Shown: positions 45,381 to 55,539, counted from the stretch's first letter. The stretch is 64,000 nt of DNA from Sphingomonas arvum (GCF_026013565.1 NZ_JAPDOB010000001.1:186001-250000), one strand, 5' to 3'. Numbers and translations: made by a program. Notes: a model not told the origin generated them from the letters alone.

Positions 45381-45678
45381 TAGCCGCCTCCAGCGCGTCG
45401 ATCGTCTGCCGGTATCCCATGTGCGGCTCCTGCCGCAGGAACCGGGCGACCCGCACGATGGTGGTAGTGCTGACCCCCGTCGCTTCGTGGATGTCGCGAT
45501 AGCTCATGTCCGTCCGGTCCAGCAGGCGCGCGACATGCCAGCGCTCGGCCAGCGTCCTGACCTCCGCCGGCGTGCACAGATCGGTGAGCAGCCGCCGCAT
45601 CTGCGCCGGATCGTCGGGCACGAGCAGAGCCGCGCACAATTGATCGGTGAGGGTATCGAGGTTCTTGGTCGGGCTCAT
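45370..45678 (-). CDS. TrpR/YerC-family transcriptional regulator of the his operon
   Basis: 102 residues of the TrpR-like YerC/YecD family. The helix-turn-helix is DMSYRDIHEATGVSTTTIVRVARFL (recognition helix around residues 68-82), preceded by CTPAEVRTLAERWHVARLL. First gene of the his operon, overlapping hisG by 11 bases. A 26-bp inverted repeat lies 4 bases before its ATG, so autoregulation of the operon is likely. YerC-like proteins are regarded as histidine regulators in some bacteria; the effector here is inferred to be histidine. Confidence 0.88.
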   Translation of the reverse strand: MSPTKNLDTLTDQLCAALLVPDDPAQMRRLLTDLCTPAEVRTLAERWHVARLLDRTDMSYRDIHEATGVSTTTIVRVARFLRQEPHMGYRQTIDALEAANAG

Positions 45679-45681
45679 CTT

Positions 45682-45707
45682 GTTACAACGTGGTAGAACG
45701 TTGCAAC
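45682..45707. promoter_or_regulatory. Likely operator of the his operon
   Basis: GTTACAACGT-N6-ACGTTGCAAC: two 10-base arms that are reverse complements except one base, with spacer GGTAGA. It starts 4 bases from the start codon of the TrpR-like regulator, so bound protein would block transcription or ribosome access. The 22-bp-centre spacing fits a dimeric TrpR-type binder. It is the only such repeat seen near the operon. Confidence 0.65.
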
Positions 45708-45796
45708 GCAGTTAGGAGCGGCTGACGGCGAACGCAACCCTGTCGGTCGGTCAAACGGGTGATGACGGGTCGAGGCTTCGCCACTAGACGGGGGTC

Positions 45797-46321
45797 ATGC
45801 CGCTCTACGCCTTCGACAACCAGAGCCCGCAAGTCGCTCCGGGCGCCTGGGCAGCGCCGTCCGCTGATTTGATTGGCGACGTTCGCTTGGCACCTCGCGC
45901 CAGCGTCTGGTTCGGCGCGGTGATCCGGGCCGACAACACACCGATCATCGTCGGCGAGGAGAGCAATATCCAGGATGGGGCCGTGTGCCATTCCGATCCC
46001 GGCGCGCCGCTCCTTATCGGCGCGCGGGTCACGATCGGGCACCAGGCCATCCTGCACGGCTGCACGATCGGTGCAGGATCGCTGATCGGCATGGGCGCGC
46101 GGGTCCTCAACCACGCGGTGATCGCCGAGCGCTGCCTTGTCGGCGCCGGCGCGCTCGTAACTGAGGGCAAGGCGTTCGAGCCTGGCTATCTGATCGTCGG
46201 CTCGCCGGCGCGAGCGGTGCGGGCGCTGAGCGAGGCCGAACTTGCCGCACTTGAACTGTCCGCCGCCCATTATGCCGAGAAGGCAGCGCGATATGCGGCG
46301 GACCTAAAGGTGGTCGGGTAG
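45797..46321 (+). CDS. Gamma carbonic anhydrase family protein
   Basis: 174 residues of left-handed beta helix with hexapeptide repeats (IGDVRLAPRASVWFGAVIRADNTPIIVGEESNIQDGAVCH; quoted residues about 25-64). Metal-binding His are in GAVCHSD and IGHQAILHG. Members may be true carbonic anhydrases or ferripyochelin-binding-like proteins; activity here is unproven. It is divergent from the his operon with 118 bases between starts. Confidence 0.9.
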   Translation: MPLYAFDNQSPQVAPGAWAAPSADLIGDVRLAPRASVWFGAVIRADNTPIIVGEESNIQDGAVCHSDPGAPLLIGARVTIGHQAILHGCTIGAGSLIGMGARVLNHAVIAERCLVGAGALVTEGKAFEPGYLIVGSPARAVRALSEAELAALELSAAHYAEKAARYAADLKVVG

Positions 46322-46372
46322 GTCACAATCCTGACACTTGGCGCGGGATGGTCGGCCGCCCACCTTGCGTTC

Positions 46373-47065
46373 ATGATCGACATCCGCCCGTTCGCTTCGC
46401 TGGGCCATGCCAACCACGGCTGGCTCGACGCCCACCACCATTTCTCGTTCGCAAACTATTACGATCCGGCGCGCATGGGTTGGGGCCGGATCCGCGTGTG
46501 GAACGACGACTGGATTGCCGGCAAGAGCGGGTTCCCGCCCCACCCGCATCGCGACATGGAGATCGTCACCTACGTGCGCACGGGCGCCATCACGCACCAG
46601 GACTCGCTGGGCAACAAGGGCCGCACCGGCGCCGGCGACGTTCAGGTGATGAGCGCCGGCACGGGCGTCACCCACGCCGAGTATAATCTGGAAGACGAGG
46701 CGACGACCCTGTTTCAGATCTGGATTGAAACTGACCGCCCGTCGGCTCCGCCGAGCTGGGGCGCGATGCCGTTCCCAAAGGAAGCACGGAGCGGCAGCTT
46801 CCAGCTGCTCGCCAGCGGAGATGAACATGACGGCGCGCTGACCATCAACGCCGATGCGCGCGTGCTGGGCGCGACCCTGCCCGCGGGGCAGTCGATCGCG
46901 CTGGACGCCGATCCGAACCGTCACCTCTACCTCGTACCATCCGCACCGGTGCGGGTGAACGGCACCCCGGCGCCCGCCCGCGCCGGCGTCGCGATTACGG
47001 GTGAGGAGCGGGTGGTGATCGAAGCGGAGGAAGAGGCCGAACTGGTGCTGGTCGACGCCCGCTGA
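46373..47065 (+). CDS. Pirin family protein
   Basis: 230 residues, bicupin. The N-terminal cupin has the metal site HPHRDMEIVTYV (residues 57-68) and His in GVTHAEYN. The YhaK/quercetinase type is suggested by HHHFSFANYYDP near the start. Function could be quercetin dioxygenase or regulatory. 51 bases separate it from the carbonic anhydrase gene. Confidence 0.92.
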   Translation: MIDIRPFASLGHANHGWLDAHHHFSFANYYDPARMGWGRIRVWNDDWIAGKSGFPPHPHRDMEIVTYVRTGAITHQDSLGNKGRTGAGDVQVMSAGTGVTHAEYNLEDEATTLFQIWIETDRPSAPPSWGAMPFPKEARSGSFQLLASGDEHDGALTINADARVLGATLPAGQSIALDADPNRHLYLVPSAPVRVNGTPAPARAGVAITGEERVVIEAEEEAELVLVDAR

Positions 47066-47184
47066 CGGCCGCGGCGCTTGTGTCCCGTGGCAATCGGGGG
47101 TTATAGGCGCCGCTGATCCGCCGGCCGGACGCGGGGGCGTCCTGGGGGTGCCGGCAAGCCGTTGAAGGTGTTGGTAAACTGCTC

Positions 47185-48453
47185 GTGTCCGGCCTGCGCC
47201 GACTGATCCTTTCCCTGTTGCTGGGGGCAGCCGCCAGCGCTGCCGCCGCGCAGAGCGTAGTGGCGCCGCCGCCGCCGTCTCGACCCGACACGGTCGGCCC
47301 CGAGCAGCTGCGCGACTTTTCGCTCGGCGGCAACCGCCAGCAACAGGCAGAGCAGCCGGCGGCAACTGCGCCGACGAGGCCTGCGCCTGCAACAACTGCC
47401 ACCCTGCCGCCAGCCACGCGCGAGCAGGCCACAGCCCGCGGCTCCGTGCCGGTGGCGCGGCCAACGACGCAGCGGCCGCAGCCCCGTCCCGCGCCGGCGG
47501 AGACCCGCCCCGCCGATTCGGTGACTGTCGGCCTACCGCGGTCCACGCCGGACGACTCCGCCGGTGGGCCAACGCGGCGGGCGACGTCGGGGCTGCCTAC
47601 CTTCGGCTTCCCGTCCGCCGCTCCGACGCCAGCGCCGGTGAGCACCTTGCCGGCTCCCCTGCCGAGCGCGTCGACGGTGACTCCGGTCGAAGCTGAGGAA
47701 AGCGGAGGCTTAATCGGCTCGCTGCTGCCGCTGCTAGCGCTGCTTGTGGCGCTAGGCGGTGGACTGCTGTGGTGGTTGCGCCGCAACCGCGACGGGGCTG
47801 ACGAGGAGAGCTTCGGCCAGCTGGCCTTTGCCGGAGCCCCGTCGCCCGTGCCTGCACCCGGATCGAGACCCGCCCCGGCGCCGCCGGTCAGCGCACCGCA
47901 GCCGACAGGCCAGCCTGCTGCCAAGCCCGCCAGCGTGGGCGTGGTCTCGTCCCGGCTGCGCGCCTGGCTGGACATCGACATCGGCGTACGGGTGGCGGCA
48001 ATGACCGAGGCCGAACTGCAGCTGGAGATCGACATCCTGCTCACCAACAGCGGCAGCGCTCCAGCACGCGAGATTGCGGTCGAGGCGCTGCTGCTCAACG
48101 CAGGGCCGGAGCAGGATGCCGACATCGCCCGCTTCTTCGCCCGGCCCGATCCGCCGGAGCAGTCGCCCGACGTGGTTCCGCCGTTGGGCCAGCTGGCGCT
48201 TAGCGCCACGCTCCGGATGCCGCGCACCTCGTTCGTCGAATATGCTGCGGGAAACGGCAAAGTGATGGTGCCAGTGGTCGCGCTCAGCGCCGGCTATCGC
48301 GCCGGGTCCTCGCGCGGCCGCACGTCTGCCGCCTTCCTGATCGGGCGTGGCGAGGCAGATGCCGAGCGCCTCGGCCCACTGCCGACCGACCAGGGCGCCA
48401 AGGGCTACACCAGGCTGGCCGCCCGGCGCCTGCCCGGCGGGGATCGCCGCTAG
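47185..48453 (+). CDS. Large Pro/Thr-rich membrane protein of unknown function
   Basis: 422 residues from GTG 47185. A signal-like N-terminus (SGLRRLILSLLLGAAASAAAAQ) precedes about 130 residues of Pro/Thr/Ala-rich low complexity. A transmembrane helix (about 176-195, SLLPLLALLVALGGGLLWW) and RRNRDG follow, and a second Pro-rich linker leads to a soluble beta-rich domain (residues 250-400, RLRAWLDIDIGVRVAAM... ELQLEIDILLTNSG). The first half is probably periplasmic and the last domain cytoplasmic. No family is recognised. No strong ribosome binding site is seen before the GTG; the upstream 119 bases show nothing else. The stop overlaps the convergent glycosylase gene. Confidence 0.7.
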   Translation: MSGLRRLILSLLLGAAASAAAAQSVVAPPPPSRPDTVGPEQLRDFSLGGNRQQQAEQPAATAPTRPAPATTATLPPATREQATARGSVPVARPTTQRPQPRPAPAETRPADSVTVGLPRSTPDDSAGGPTRRATSGLPTFGFPSAAPTPAPVSTLPAPLPSASTVTPVEAEESGGLIGSLLPLLALLVALGGGLLWWLRRNRDGADEESFGQLAFAGAPSPVPAPGSRPAPAPPVSAPQPTGQPAAKPASVGVVSSRLRAWLDIDIGVRVAAMTEAELQLEIDILLTNSGSAPAREIAVEALLLNAGPEQDADIARFFARPDPPEQSPDVVPPLGQLALSATLRMPRTSFVEYAAGNGKVMVPVVALSAGYRAGSSRGRTSAAFLIGRGEADAERLGPLPTDQGAKGYTRLAARRLPGGDRR

Positions 48454-49067
48454 AGCACTTCCGTGTTGTAGTGGTGCCAGGCGAGGACCGCCGCCGCCCC
48501 ACGGTACGGGCGCCATGGCTCCGCCAGTTCGCGTAGCCGCTTCTCCGACGGTCGCTCCTCATGGCCGAGCAGGCGACCGAGCCCGACCTGCACTGCCAGG
48601 TCGCCGGCCGGAAAGGCGTCTGCGCGCCCTTCGGCGAACAACAGATAGATTTCCGCCGACCAGCGGCCGATGCCCCTGATCTTGGTCAGCAGCGCGATCG
48701 CTTCCTCGTCGTCACGGGGCAGGGCGGCAAGGTCTAGCTCGCCCGACAGCACCAGTTCGGCCAGGCTGCGCGCGTAGCCGGCCTTTTGCCGGGAAAGACC
48801 GGCTAGGCGCAGTTCTTCGTCGCTCGCGCGGGCGATGGTGGTGAGATCGGGCGGGCTGCCGTGGAGTCCTTCGAGCTTGTTCCACATCGAGCGGGCGGCG
48901 GGTACGCTGACCTGCTGCCCGACGATAGTCCGCAGCAAGGTAGTCGCTCCCGGCTCCGAGTTGCGCGGTTCGGGCGGACCAAGACGGGTGATCAGCGCCG
49001 CGAAGGCGGGTTCGGCGGCGGACAGATGGTCGAGCGCGGCCGACAGGCTTTCGCGCGTGCGGACCAC
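48450..49067 (-). CDS. DNA-3-methyladenine glycosylase 2 (AlkA-like)
   Basis: 205 residues with an HhH-GPD fold: LLTKIRGIGRWSAEIYLLFAEGR followed by the catalytic Asp in FPAGDLAVQVG. It removes alkylated bases from DNA. It is shorter than E. coli AlkA, lacking the N-terminal domain, as in many alphaproteobacteria. It starts at GTG 49067, sharing a base with the rlmB stop (TAGTG order GTG/TAG), so it is coupled to rlmB. Confidence 0.9.
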   Translation of the reverse strand: MVRTRESLSAALDHLSAAEPAFAALITRLGPPEPRNSEPGATTLLRTIVGQQVSVPAARSMWNKLEGLHGSPPDLTTIARASDEELRLAGLSRQKAGYARSLAELVLSGELDLAALPRDDEEAIALLTKIRGIGRWSAEIYLLFAEGRADAFPAGDLAVQVGLGRLLGHEERPSEKRLRELAEPWRPYRGAAAVLAWHHYNTEVL

Positions 49068-49810
49068 TAGGCAACGCTCGCGGCATAGAGCGCTACGGCG
49101 GCGGCATTGGATACGTTCAGACTCTCGATCGCTGCGCTGATCGGCAGCCGGGCGAGGGCGTCGCAATGCTCGCGCGTGTTGCTGCGCATGCCGGGTCCCT
49201 CAGCGCCCAGTACCAGGGCCACGCGCGGCGGCCCGAGCGCGTCCTTTAAGTCGGTGGTTGCCTCGCCCGCGAGACCGATGCGCCAGAAGCCGGCCTCGGC
49301 GATCTCCTCCAGCGCTCGCGCAAGATTGACGACGCGCGCCCACGGCACCCGCTCCAGCGCGCCGCTGGCTGCCTTGGCCAGCGCGCCGCTCTCGGGCGGA
49401 GAGTGGCGGTCCTGGGTGACGATCCCGACCGCGCCGAACGCCGCCGCGGAGCGGAGGATGGCGCCGACGTTATGCGGATCGGTCACCTGGTCGAGCACCA
49501 GCAGCACGGCCCGTTCGTCCGCAGTGGTCAGGATGTCGCCTAACCACATATCCTCCAGCGGCTCGACCTCGATCACCACGCCCTGGTGCGGCGCGTCCGA
49601 TGGCACCAGTCGGCCGAGGTCCGGCGCCTCGGCCAAGGTAACCGCCACGTCGGACGGGAACTGCATGAACCCGGCCGCCTCGCGCGTCGCCCAGGCCTTG
49701 GTGACCCGCCGTTCGGGATTGTCGAGTGCGGCGGCGACGGCGTGCTTGCCCCAGAAGCGGGGCCGGTTGGCGGTGCCGTGGCTTTGGTGCGATTTCTTGC
49801 GGCGGGTCAT
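49067..49810 (-). CDS. rlmB: 23S rRNA (guanosine2251-2'-O)-methyltransferase RlmB
   Basis: 247 residues, SpoU SPOUT methyltransferase. Motifs I-III: DPHNVGAILRSAAAFG, LVLGAEGPGM and SLNVSNAAAVALYAA. The N-terminal RNA-binding domain starts with RFWGKHAVAAALDNPERR. It methylates G2251 in the ribosomal P loop. It lies 12 bases after phoB on the same strand and could be read from the pho operon. Confidence 0.92.
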   Translation of the reverse strand: MTRRKKSHQSHGTANRPRFWGKHAVAAALDNPERRVTKAWATREAAGFMQFPSDVAVTLAEAPDLGRLVPSDAPHQGVVIEVEPLEDMWLGDILTTADERAVLLVLDQVTDPHNVGAILRSAAAFGAVGIVTQDRHSPPESGALAKAASGALERVPWARVVNLARALEEIAEAGFWRIGLAGEATTDLKDALGPPRVALVLGAEGPGMRSNTREHCDALARLPISAAIESLNVSNAAAVALYAASVA

Positions 49811-49822
49811 ACCGCCTCTTGC

Positions 49823-50512
49823 TTAGGCGAGACCTTCCGCGTCAAGCGCGTAACCGGCGCTGCGCACCGTTCGGATCAGATCCGGCTCGCCCAGCGCCAG
49901 CCGAAGGCGGCGGATGTGGACGTCGACGGTACGCAGCTCGATCTCCTCGCTGTGCGGCCACACGGTCTCCAGCAGTTGCTGGCGGGAGAACACCCGGCCG
50001 GGGTTCTCCAGGAAGTGGCGCAGCAGCCGGTATTCGGTCGGCCCGACCTGCACGCCCTTCCCGTCGCGGCGGACGCGGTGGGCGGTCAGGTCCATCTCCA
50101 ATCCCGCATAGTCGAGCTGCTCGGCCGCCAGCGCCGGCCGCACCCGCCGCAGCACGGCTGACGCCCGGGCGACCAGCTCCTTGGGGCTGAACGGCTTGGT
50201 CAGGTAATCGTCCGCGCCGGTTTCCAGGCCGCGCACCCGGTCATCTTCCTCGCCGCGCGCGGTGAGCATGATGATCGGCAGATGGGCAGTGTTCTGCCGG
50301 CGGCGCAGGCGACGGCAAACCTCGATCCCGCTGATCCCCTCGATCATCCAGTCGAGAATGACGAGGTCGGGCTTGACCTCCTCGGCCAGGATCAGCGCTT
50401 CTTCGCCGTCGCCCGTACGGGTGATCGCAAAGCCGGTTCGCTCGAAATGGAAGCCGATCAGCTCGGCCAGGTTGCGGTCGTCCTCGACCAGCAGCAACCG
50501 CTTCGTGCTCAT
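49823..50512 (-). CDS. phoB: Phosphate regulon response regulator PhoB
   Basis: 229 residues: receiver domain with phospho-acceptor Asp in PDLVILDWMI (about residue 54) and Lys in DDYLTKPFSPKEL, followed by a winged-helix OmpR/PhoB-type DNA-binding domain (YRLLRHFLENPGRVFSRQQLLETVW). It activates the Pho regulon, including the pst genes upstream. ATGA overlap with phoU. Confidence 0.95.
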   Translation of the reverse strand: MSTKRLLLVEDDRNLAELIGFHFERTGFAITRTGDGEEALILAEEVKPDLVILDWMIEGISGIEVCRRLRRRQNTAHLPIIMLTARGEEDDRVRGLETGADDYLTKPFSPKELVARASAVLRRVRPALAAEQLDYAGLEMDLTAHRVRRDGKGVQVGPTEYRLLRHFLENPGRVFSRQQLLETVWPHSEEIELRTVDVHIRRLRLALGEPDLIRTVRSAGYALDAEGLA

Positions 50513-51213
50513 GCCTCCAGCGCCAGCCCTTCACCGCCTTTGGGCCGTTGCTCCATGTGCTGGCCCGTCGCGGCGTAGTAGACCATCTCGGCGATGTTGG
50601 TGGCGTGATCGCCCACCCGCTCCAGGTTCTTGGCGACGAACAGCAGGTGCGCCGCCTGGCCGATGGTGTGCGGATTCTCCATCATGTGGGTCAGCAAGGT
50701 GCGGAAAATGCTGTCGTAGAAATCGTCCACCGCCTTGTCGCGCTGGCACACCTTGAGCGCGGCCTCGGCATCACGGTTGACGAAGGCGTTCAGCACGTCG
50801 TGCACCATCTGAGTTGCGATCCGCGCCATCTCGGGCAGCAGCGACAGCGGCTCGATCTTGCCGGCATCCTCCAGCAGCGGCACGCGCTTGGCGACGTTCT
50901 TGGCATAGTCGCCGATCCGCTCGACGACGCCCGAAATCTTGAGCGCGGCGACCACATCACGCAAGTCGCCGGCCATCGGCGCGCGCAAGGCGATGAGGCG
51001 GATGACCCGCTTCTCGGTCTCGATCTCCAGCGCGTCGATCTTCTTGTCGTCCTCGATCACCCGGTGAGCACCATCCAGGTCGCGCGTCGCCAGGCAGCGC
51101 ATCGCCTCGATGATCGCATGCTCGGCCAGCCCGCCCATCTCGCTAATGAGCGCGCGCAGCCGGTCGAGATCCTCGTCGAATGCTTTGAGCGTATGTCCCT
51201 GGGTCGCCATCAT
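50509..51213 (-). CDS. phoU: Phosphate signalling complex protein PhoU
   Basis: 234 residues, two three-helix bundle repeats with the metal-binding E/D motifs EKRVIRLIALRAPMAGDLR and HLLFVAKNLERVGDHATNIAEM. It links the Pst transporter to PhoR and restrains phosphate uptake. It lies 13 bases after pstB and overlaps phoB by four bases. Confidence 0.96.
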   Translation of the reverse strand: MMATQGHTLKAFDEDLDRLRALISEMGGLAEHAIIEAMRCLATRDLDGAHRVIEDDKKIDALEIETEKRVIRLIALRAPMAGDLRDVVAALKISGVVERIGDYAKNVAKRVPLLEDAGKIEPLSLLPEMARIATQMVHDVLNAFVNRDAEAALKVCQRDKAVDDFYDSIFRTLLTHMMENPHTIGQAAHLLFVAKNLERVGDHATNIAEMVYYAATGQHMEQRPKGGEGLALEA

Positions 51214-51226
51214 GTGCCCCTCCCAC

Positions 51227-52186
<960 letters not shown>

Positions 52187-52191
52187 GACAC

Positions 52192-53103
52192 CTACCAGCG
52201 TCGTTCGAACTTGTTGCGGAGATAAATGGCAAGGCCGTTCATCATGAGCATGAAGACCAGCAGCACGATAATCGCTGCGCTGGTCTTCTCGACAAAGGCG
52301 CGGTCGACCTCGTCCGACCAGAGGAAGATCTGCACGGGCAGCACCGTCGCCGGCGAGGTCACGCCTGCCGGCGGGGCCGCGATGAAGGCGCGCATGCCGA
52401 TCATCAGCAGCGGTGCGGTCTCGCCGAGCGCGCGGGCCATGCCGATGATGGTGCCGGTCAGGATGCCCGGCAGCGCCAGCGGCAGCACGTGGTGAAACAC
52501 GACTTGCATCTTGCTTGCGCCCACGCCCAGCGCAGCGTCTCGGATGGACGGCGGCACCGCCTTGATAGCGTTGCGGCCGGCGATGACGATCACCGGCATG
52601 GTCATCAGCGCCAGCGTGAGGCCCCCGACCAGCGGCGCCGAGCGCGGCAGGTTCATGACCTTAAGGAAGACGGCCAGGCCGAGCAGGCCGAAGATGATCG
52701 ACGGCACGGCGGCGAGGTTGTTGATGCTCACCTCGACCAGGTCGTTCCAGCGGTTCCGCCGCGCGAACTCCTCCAGGTAGACGGCGGCGAGCACGCCGAT
52801 GGGGAAGGCCAGCGCCATGGTGACGAGGATAGTCAGCATGCTGCCCTTGAGCGCACCCCATACGCCGGCCATGGCGGGATCCGTCGCGTCGGACGCGGTC
52901 AGGAACGTGCTGCTGAACCCGCCCGCACCGCGGACGATCATGGTGACCAGCAGGAAGGCGAGAAACGCCAGGCTGAGCAGCACTGCGGCGAGGCCCAGCG
53001 CACGGAACCGGCGCTCGGCGGCGTAGCGGCGGGCGACCCGGCGCTTCATCTCGTCGCCCGACCAGCGGGTGGCGGGGCCGGCCTGGATGAGCGGCTTACT
53101 CAT
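52192..53103 (-). CDS. pstA: Phosphate ABC transporter permease PstA
   Basis: 303 residues with six membrane helices; permease motif [36 protein letters not shown] (residues about 110-145) and the EAA-like loop [20 protein letters not shown]. It forms the channel with PstC. It overlaps pstC by 8 bases. Confidence 0.95.
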   Translation of the reverse strand: MSKPLIQAGPATRWSGDEMKRRVARRYAAERRFRALGLAAVLLSLAFLAFLLVTMIVRGAGGFSSTFLTASDATDPAMAGVWGALKGSMLTILVTMALAFPIGVLAAVYLEEFARRNRWNDLVEVSINNLAAVPSIIFGLLGLAVFLKVMNLPRSAPLVGGLTLALMTMPVIVIAGRNAIKAVPPSIRDAALGVGASKMQVVFHHVLPLALPGILTGTIIGMARALGETAPLLMIGMRAFIAAPPAGVTSPATVLPVQIFLWSDEVDRAFVEKTSAAIIVLLVFMLMMNGLAIYLRNKFERRW

Positions 53104-54481
53104 AAGCTTCCCGGTAGCGCCGCACTACGTGGAGCGCGATGAGGTTGAGGAGCAGGGTGACGACGAACAGCACCAGGCCGAGCGCGAATGCAGCCAGCGT
53201 CTTGGGGCTGTCGAACTCCTGGTCGCCGGTCAGCAACTGGACGATCTGCGTCGTGACGGTCGTCACGCTGTTGAACGGATTGGCGGTGAGGTTGGCGGAC
53301 AGGCCCGCGGCCATCACCACGATCATGGTCTCACCAATGGCCCGGCTGACCGCCAGCAGCACGCCGCCGACCACGCCGGGCAGCGCGGCGGGCAGGATGA
53401 CCTTGCGGATGGTCTCCGACCGGGTCGCGCCCATCGCCAGGCTGCCGTCCCGCATCGCCTGCGGCACGGCCGCGATGCTGTCGTCGGCCATGGAGCTGAC
53501 GAACGGGATGATCATGATGCCCATGACCAGGCCGGCGGCCAGCGCGCTTTCGCTGCTGGCCGAGCTGATGCCGATTCCCAGGCCAAGATCGCGGACCAGC
53601 GGGGCGACGGTCAGCGCGGCGAAGTAGCCGTAGACCACCGTCGGCACGCCCGCGAGGATCTCCAGCATCGGCTTCAGCACCGAGCGGAGCCGGGCCGGCG
53701 CATATTGGGTGAGGAAGATGGCGCTCATCAGCCCGAGCGGGATGGCGACGATCATCGCGATGATCGCGCCGATGAACACGGTGCCCCAGAAGAGCGGGAT
53801 GGAGCCGAACGCGCCTGACGATCCGGCCTGGTCCGCGCGCAGCGCCGTTTGCGGCGACCATTGGGTACCGAACAGGAAGTCGGTCGCCGGCACCATTGAG
53901 AAGAAGCGCAGCGATTCGAACAGCAAGGACAGAACGATGCCCAGCGTGGTCAGGATGGCGATCAGCGAGGCCGCGACCAGCAGGCCCATCAGCCACTTCT
54001 CGACGCCGGAGCGCGCCCGGAAGGTAGCCCGCACGCGGGTCAGCGCCCAGGCGGCCCCGGCGATCGCAAGCAGCAGGGCAAAGCCGCCACCGATCAGGCC
54101 ATAGCGGCCGAGCGCCTCGCGGTAGACCGGCGCGATCCTGGCCGCGTCCGGGCTGATGGCGGCGGCGATCTGCCCGGTCGCGAGCTGGTAGGCCTCACCC
54201 AGGATATTGGCGCGGGCGAGGTCGAAGTCGGGTAGCTGCCGGCCGGCCGCGCTGGCCAGCACCGCTCCGTTGACAAGCTGCTCCTGGATTGGCGCCCACG
54301 CCGCAAGGAACAGAAGGGCGGGCACCGCCGCCCACAGGAAGGCGAAGGCGGCGTGGTAACCGGGCAAGCTGTTGAGGCGTCCGCCGCCGCTCGCCCGCAA
54401 CCCCGCCGCACGGCTGCGTGCGAGGTATGCGGCGGCGGCGGCGACCAGCACCACCAGCACCAAGGCCAGGAACAGGGTCAC
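53096..54481 (-). CDS. pstC: Phosphate ABC transporter permease PstC
   Basis: 461 residues from GTG 54481; longer than E. coli PstC because of an N-terminal region of about 170 residues with two extra helices and a periplasmic stretch. The permease core has EILAGVPTVVYGYFAALTVAPLV and the EAA-like loop AVPQAMRDGSLAMGATRSETI. 17 bases after pstS. Confidence 0.94.
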   Translation of the reverse strand: MTLFLALVLVVLVAAAAAYLARSRAAGLRASGGGRLNSLPGYHAAFAFLWAAVPALLFLAAWAPIQEQLVNGAVLASAAGRQLPDFDLARANILGEAYQLATGQIAAAISPDAARIAPVYREALGRYGLIGGGFALLLAIAGAAWALTRVRATFRARSGVEKWLMGLLVAASLIAILTTLGIVLSLLFESLRFFSMVPATDFLFGTQWSPQTALRADQAGSSGAFGSIPLFWGTVFIGAIIAMIVAIPLGLMSAIFLTQYAPARLRSVLKPMLEILAGVPTVVYGYFAALTVAPLVRDLGLGIGISSASSESALAAGLVMGIMIIPFVSSMADDSIAAVPQAMRDGSLAMGATRSETIRKVILPAALPGVVGGVLLAVSRAIGETMIVVMAAGLSANLTANPFNSVTTVTTQIVQLLTGDQEFDSPKTLAAFALGLVLFVVTLLLNLIALHVVRRYREAYE

Positions 54482-54498
54482 GCCGCCGCCACTGTCGC

Positions 54499-55539
54499 TT
54501 ACTTGAGGGTCGCCGGGTCGACCGGCTTCAGCGCGGTCGCCTGAGCGGCCGCGGCCTGCGCCTCGCCGCCGCCGAACGGCACGAGCCCGCGCTTCTCCAG
54601 CAGCCCGCCGGTCGACCAGTTCTTCGCATATTCGGCGATGAACTGCTTGATGCCCGGCTTGGCCGCCGCATGCTCGCCCTTGACGTAGACGTAGAGCTTG
54701 CGGGCGCCCGGATAGCTCAGGTTCTGGATGGTCTGCTCGGTCGGCAGGACTCCGCCCAGCTCTACCGGCCGCACCTTGTCGGCATTCTGCTCGAGAAAGC
54801 TGTAGCCGAGCACACCGACGGTACCCGGGTCGGCCGCAACCTTCTGCACCAGCAGATTGTCGTTCTCGCCTGCCTCGACGTACGCGCCGTCCTCGCGAAT
54901 CTTCGTGCAGACGTCCTTGTGCTTTGCCTCATCGCTCTTCTTGAGCGCCACCATAGCCGGGTTGCTCTCGCAGCCCTTGGTGAGGATCAGGTCGGCCAGG
55001 CTGTCGCGGGTGCCGGAGGTCGGAGGCGGGCCGAGCACGCGGATCTTCACGGCGGGCAGCGCGGGGTTCACGTCCTTCCAGGTCTGGGCCTTGTTCGGAC
55101 CCTGGCCGAACGGATTGGCGGCCAAGGCCTTGTAGATGTCCGCCACGGTCAGCTTGAGCGGGGCCGCGGCGTTGGCCTCGATCATGGTCAGCCCGTCGAT
55201 GCCGATCGGCACCTCGATGACCTGGCGGGCGCCGGCCTTGGCACAGGAGTCATATTCGCTGCGTTTCATGGCGCGGGACGCGTTGACCATGTCGGGGAAG
55301 TTCTGGCCCACGCCGTCGCAGAAGAGCTTGATGCCGGCGCCCGTGCCGGTCGATTCAACGATCGCGCTGCTGCCCGGATTTGCCTTCTGGAACGCTTCGG
55401 CGATGGCGGTCGTGAACGGGTAGACCGTCGACGACCCGACGATCTTCAGCTGCGAGGCCGCGCCGGCATTGCCGCCGCCACCACCGCAGGCTGAGAGGAG
55501 TGCCGCCATCGGCAGCACAGCGAACGAAAACTTCTTCAT
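54499..55539 (-). CDS. pstS: Phosphate-binding lipoprotein PstS
   Basis: 346 residues. Lipoprotein signal with lipobox LLSAC at about residues 14-18, followed by a GGGGG linker. Phosphate-binding residues of the family are in IVGSSTVYPFTTAIAEAF, ESTGTGAGIKLFCDG and PPTSGTRDSLADL. It captures phosphate in the periplasm for PstCAB. Preceded by a Pho-box-like repeat. Confidence 0.95.
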   Translation of the reverse strand: MKKFSFAVLPMAALLSACGGGGGNAGAASQLKIVGSSTVYPFTTAIAEAFQKANPGSSAIVESTGTGAGIKLFCDGVGQNFPDMVNASRAMKRSEYDSCAKAGARQVIEVPIGIDGLTMIEANAAAPLKLTVADIYKALAANPFGQGPNKAQTWKDVNPALPAVKIRVLGPPPTSGTRDSLADLILTKGCESNPAMVALKKSDEAKHKDVCTKIREDGAYVEAGENDNLLVQKVAADPGTVGVLGYSFLEQNADKVRPVELGGVLPTEQTIQNLSYPGARKLYVYVKGEHAAAKPGIKQFIAEYAKNWSTGGLLEKRGLVPFGGGEAQAAAAQATALKPVDPATLK

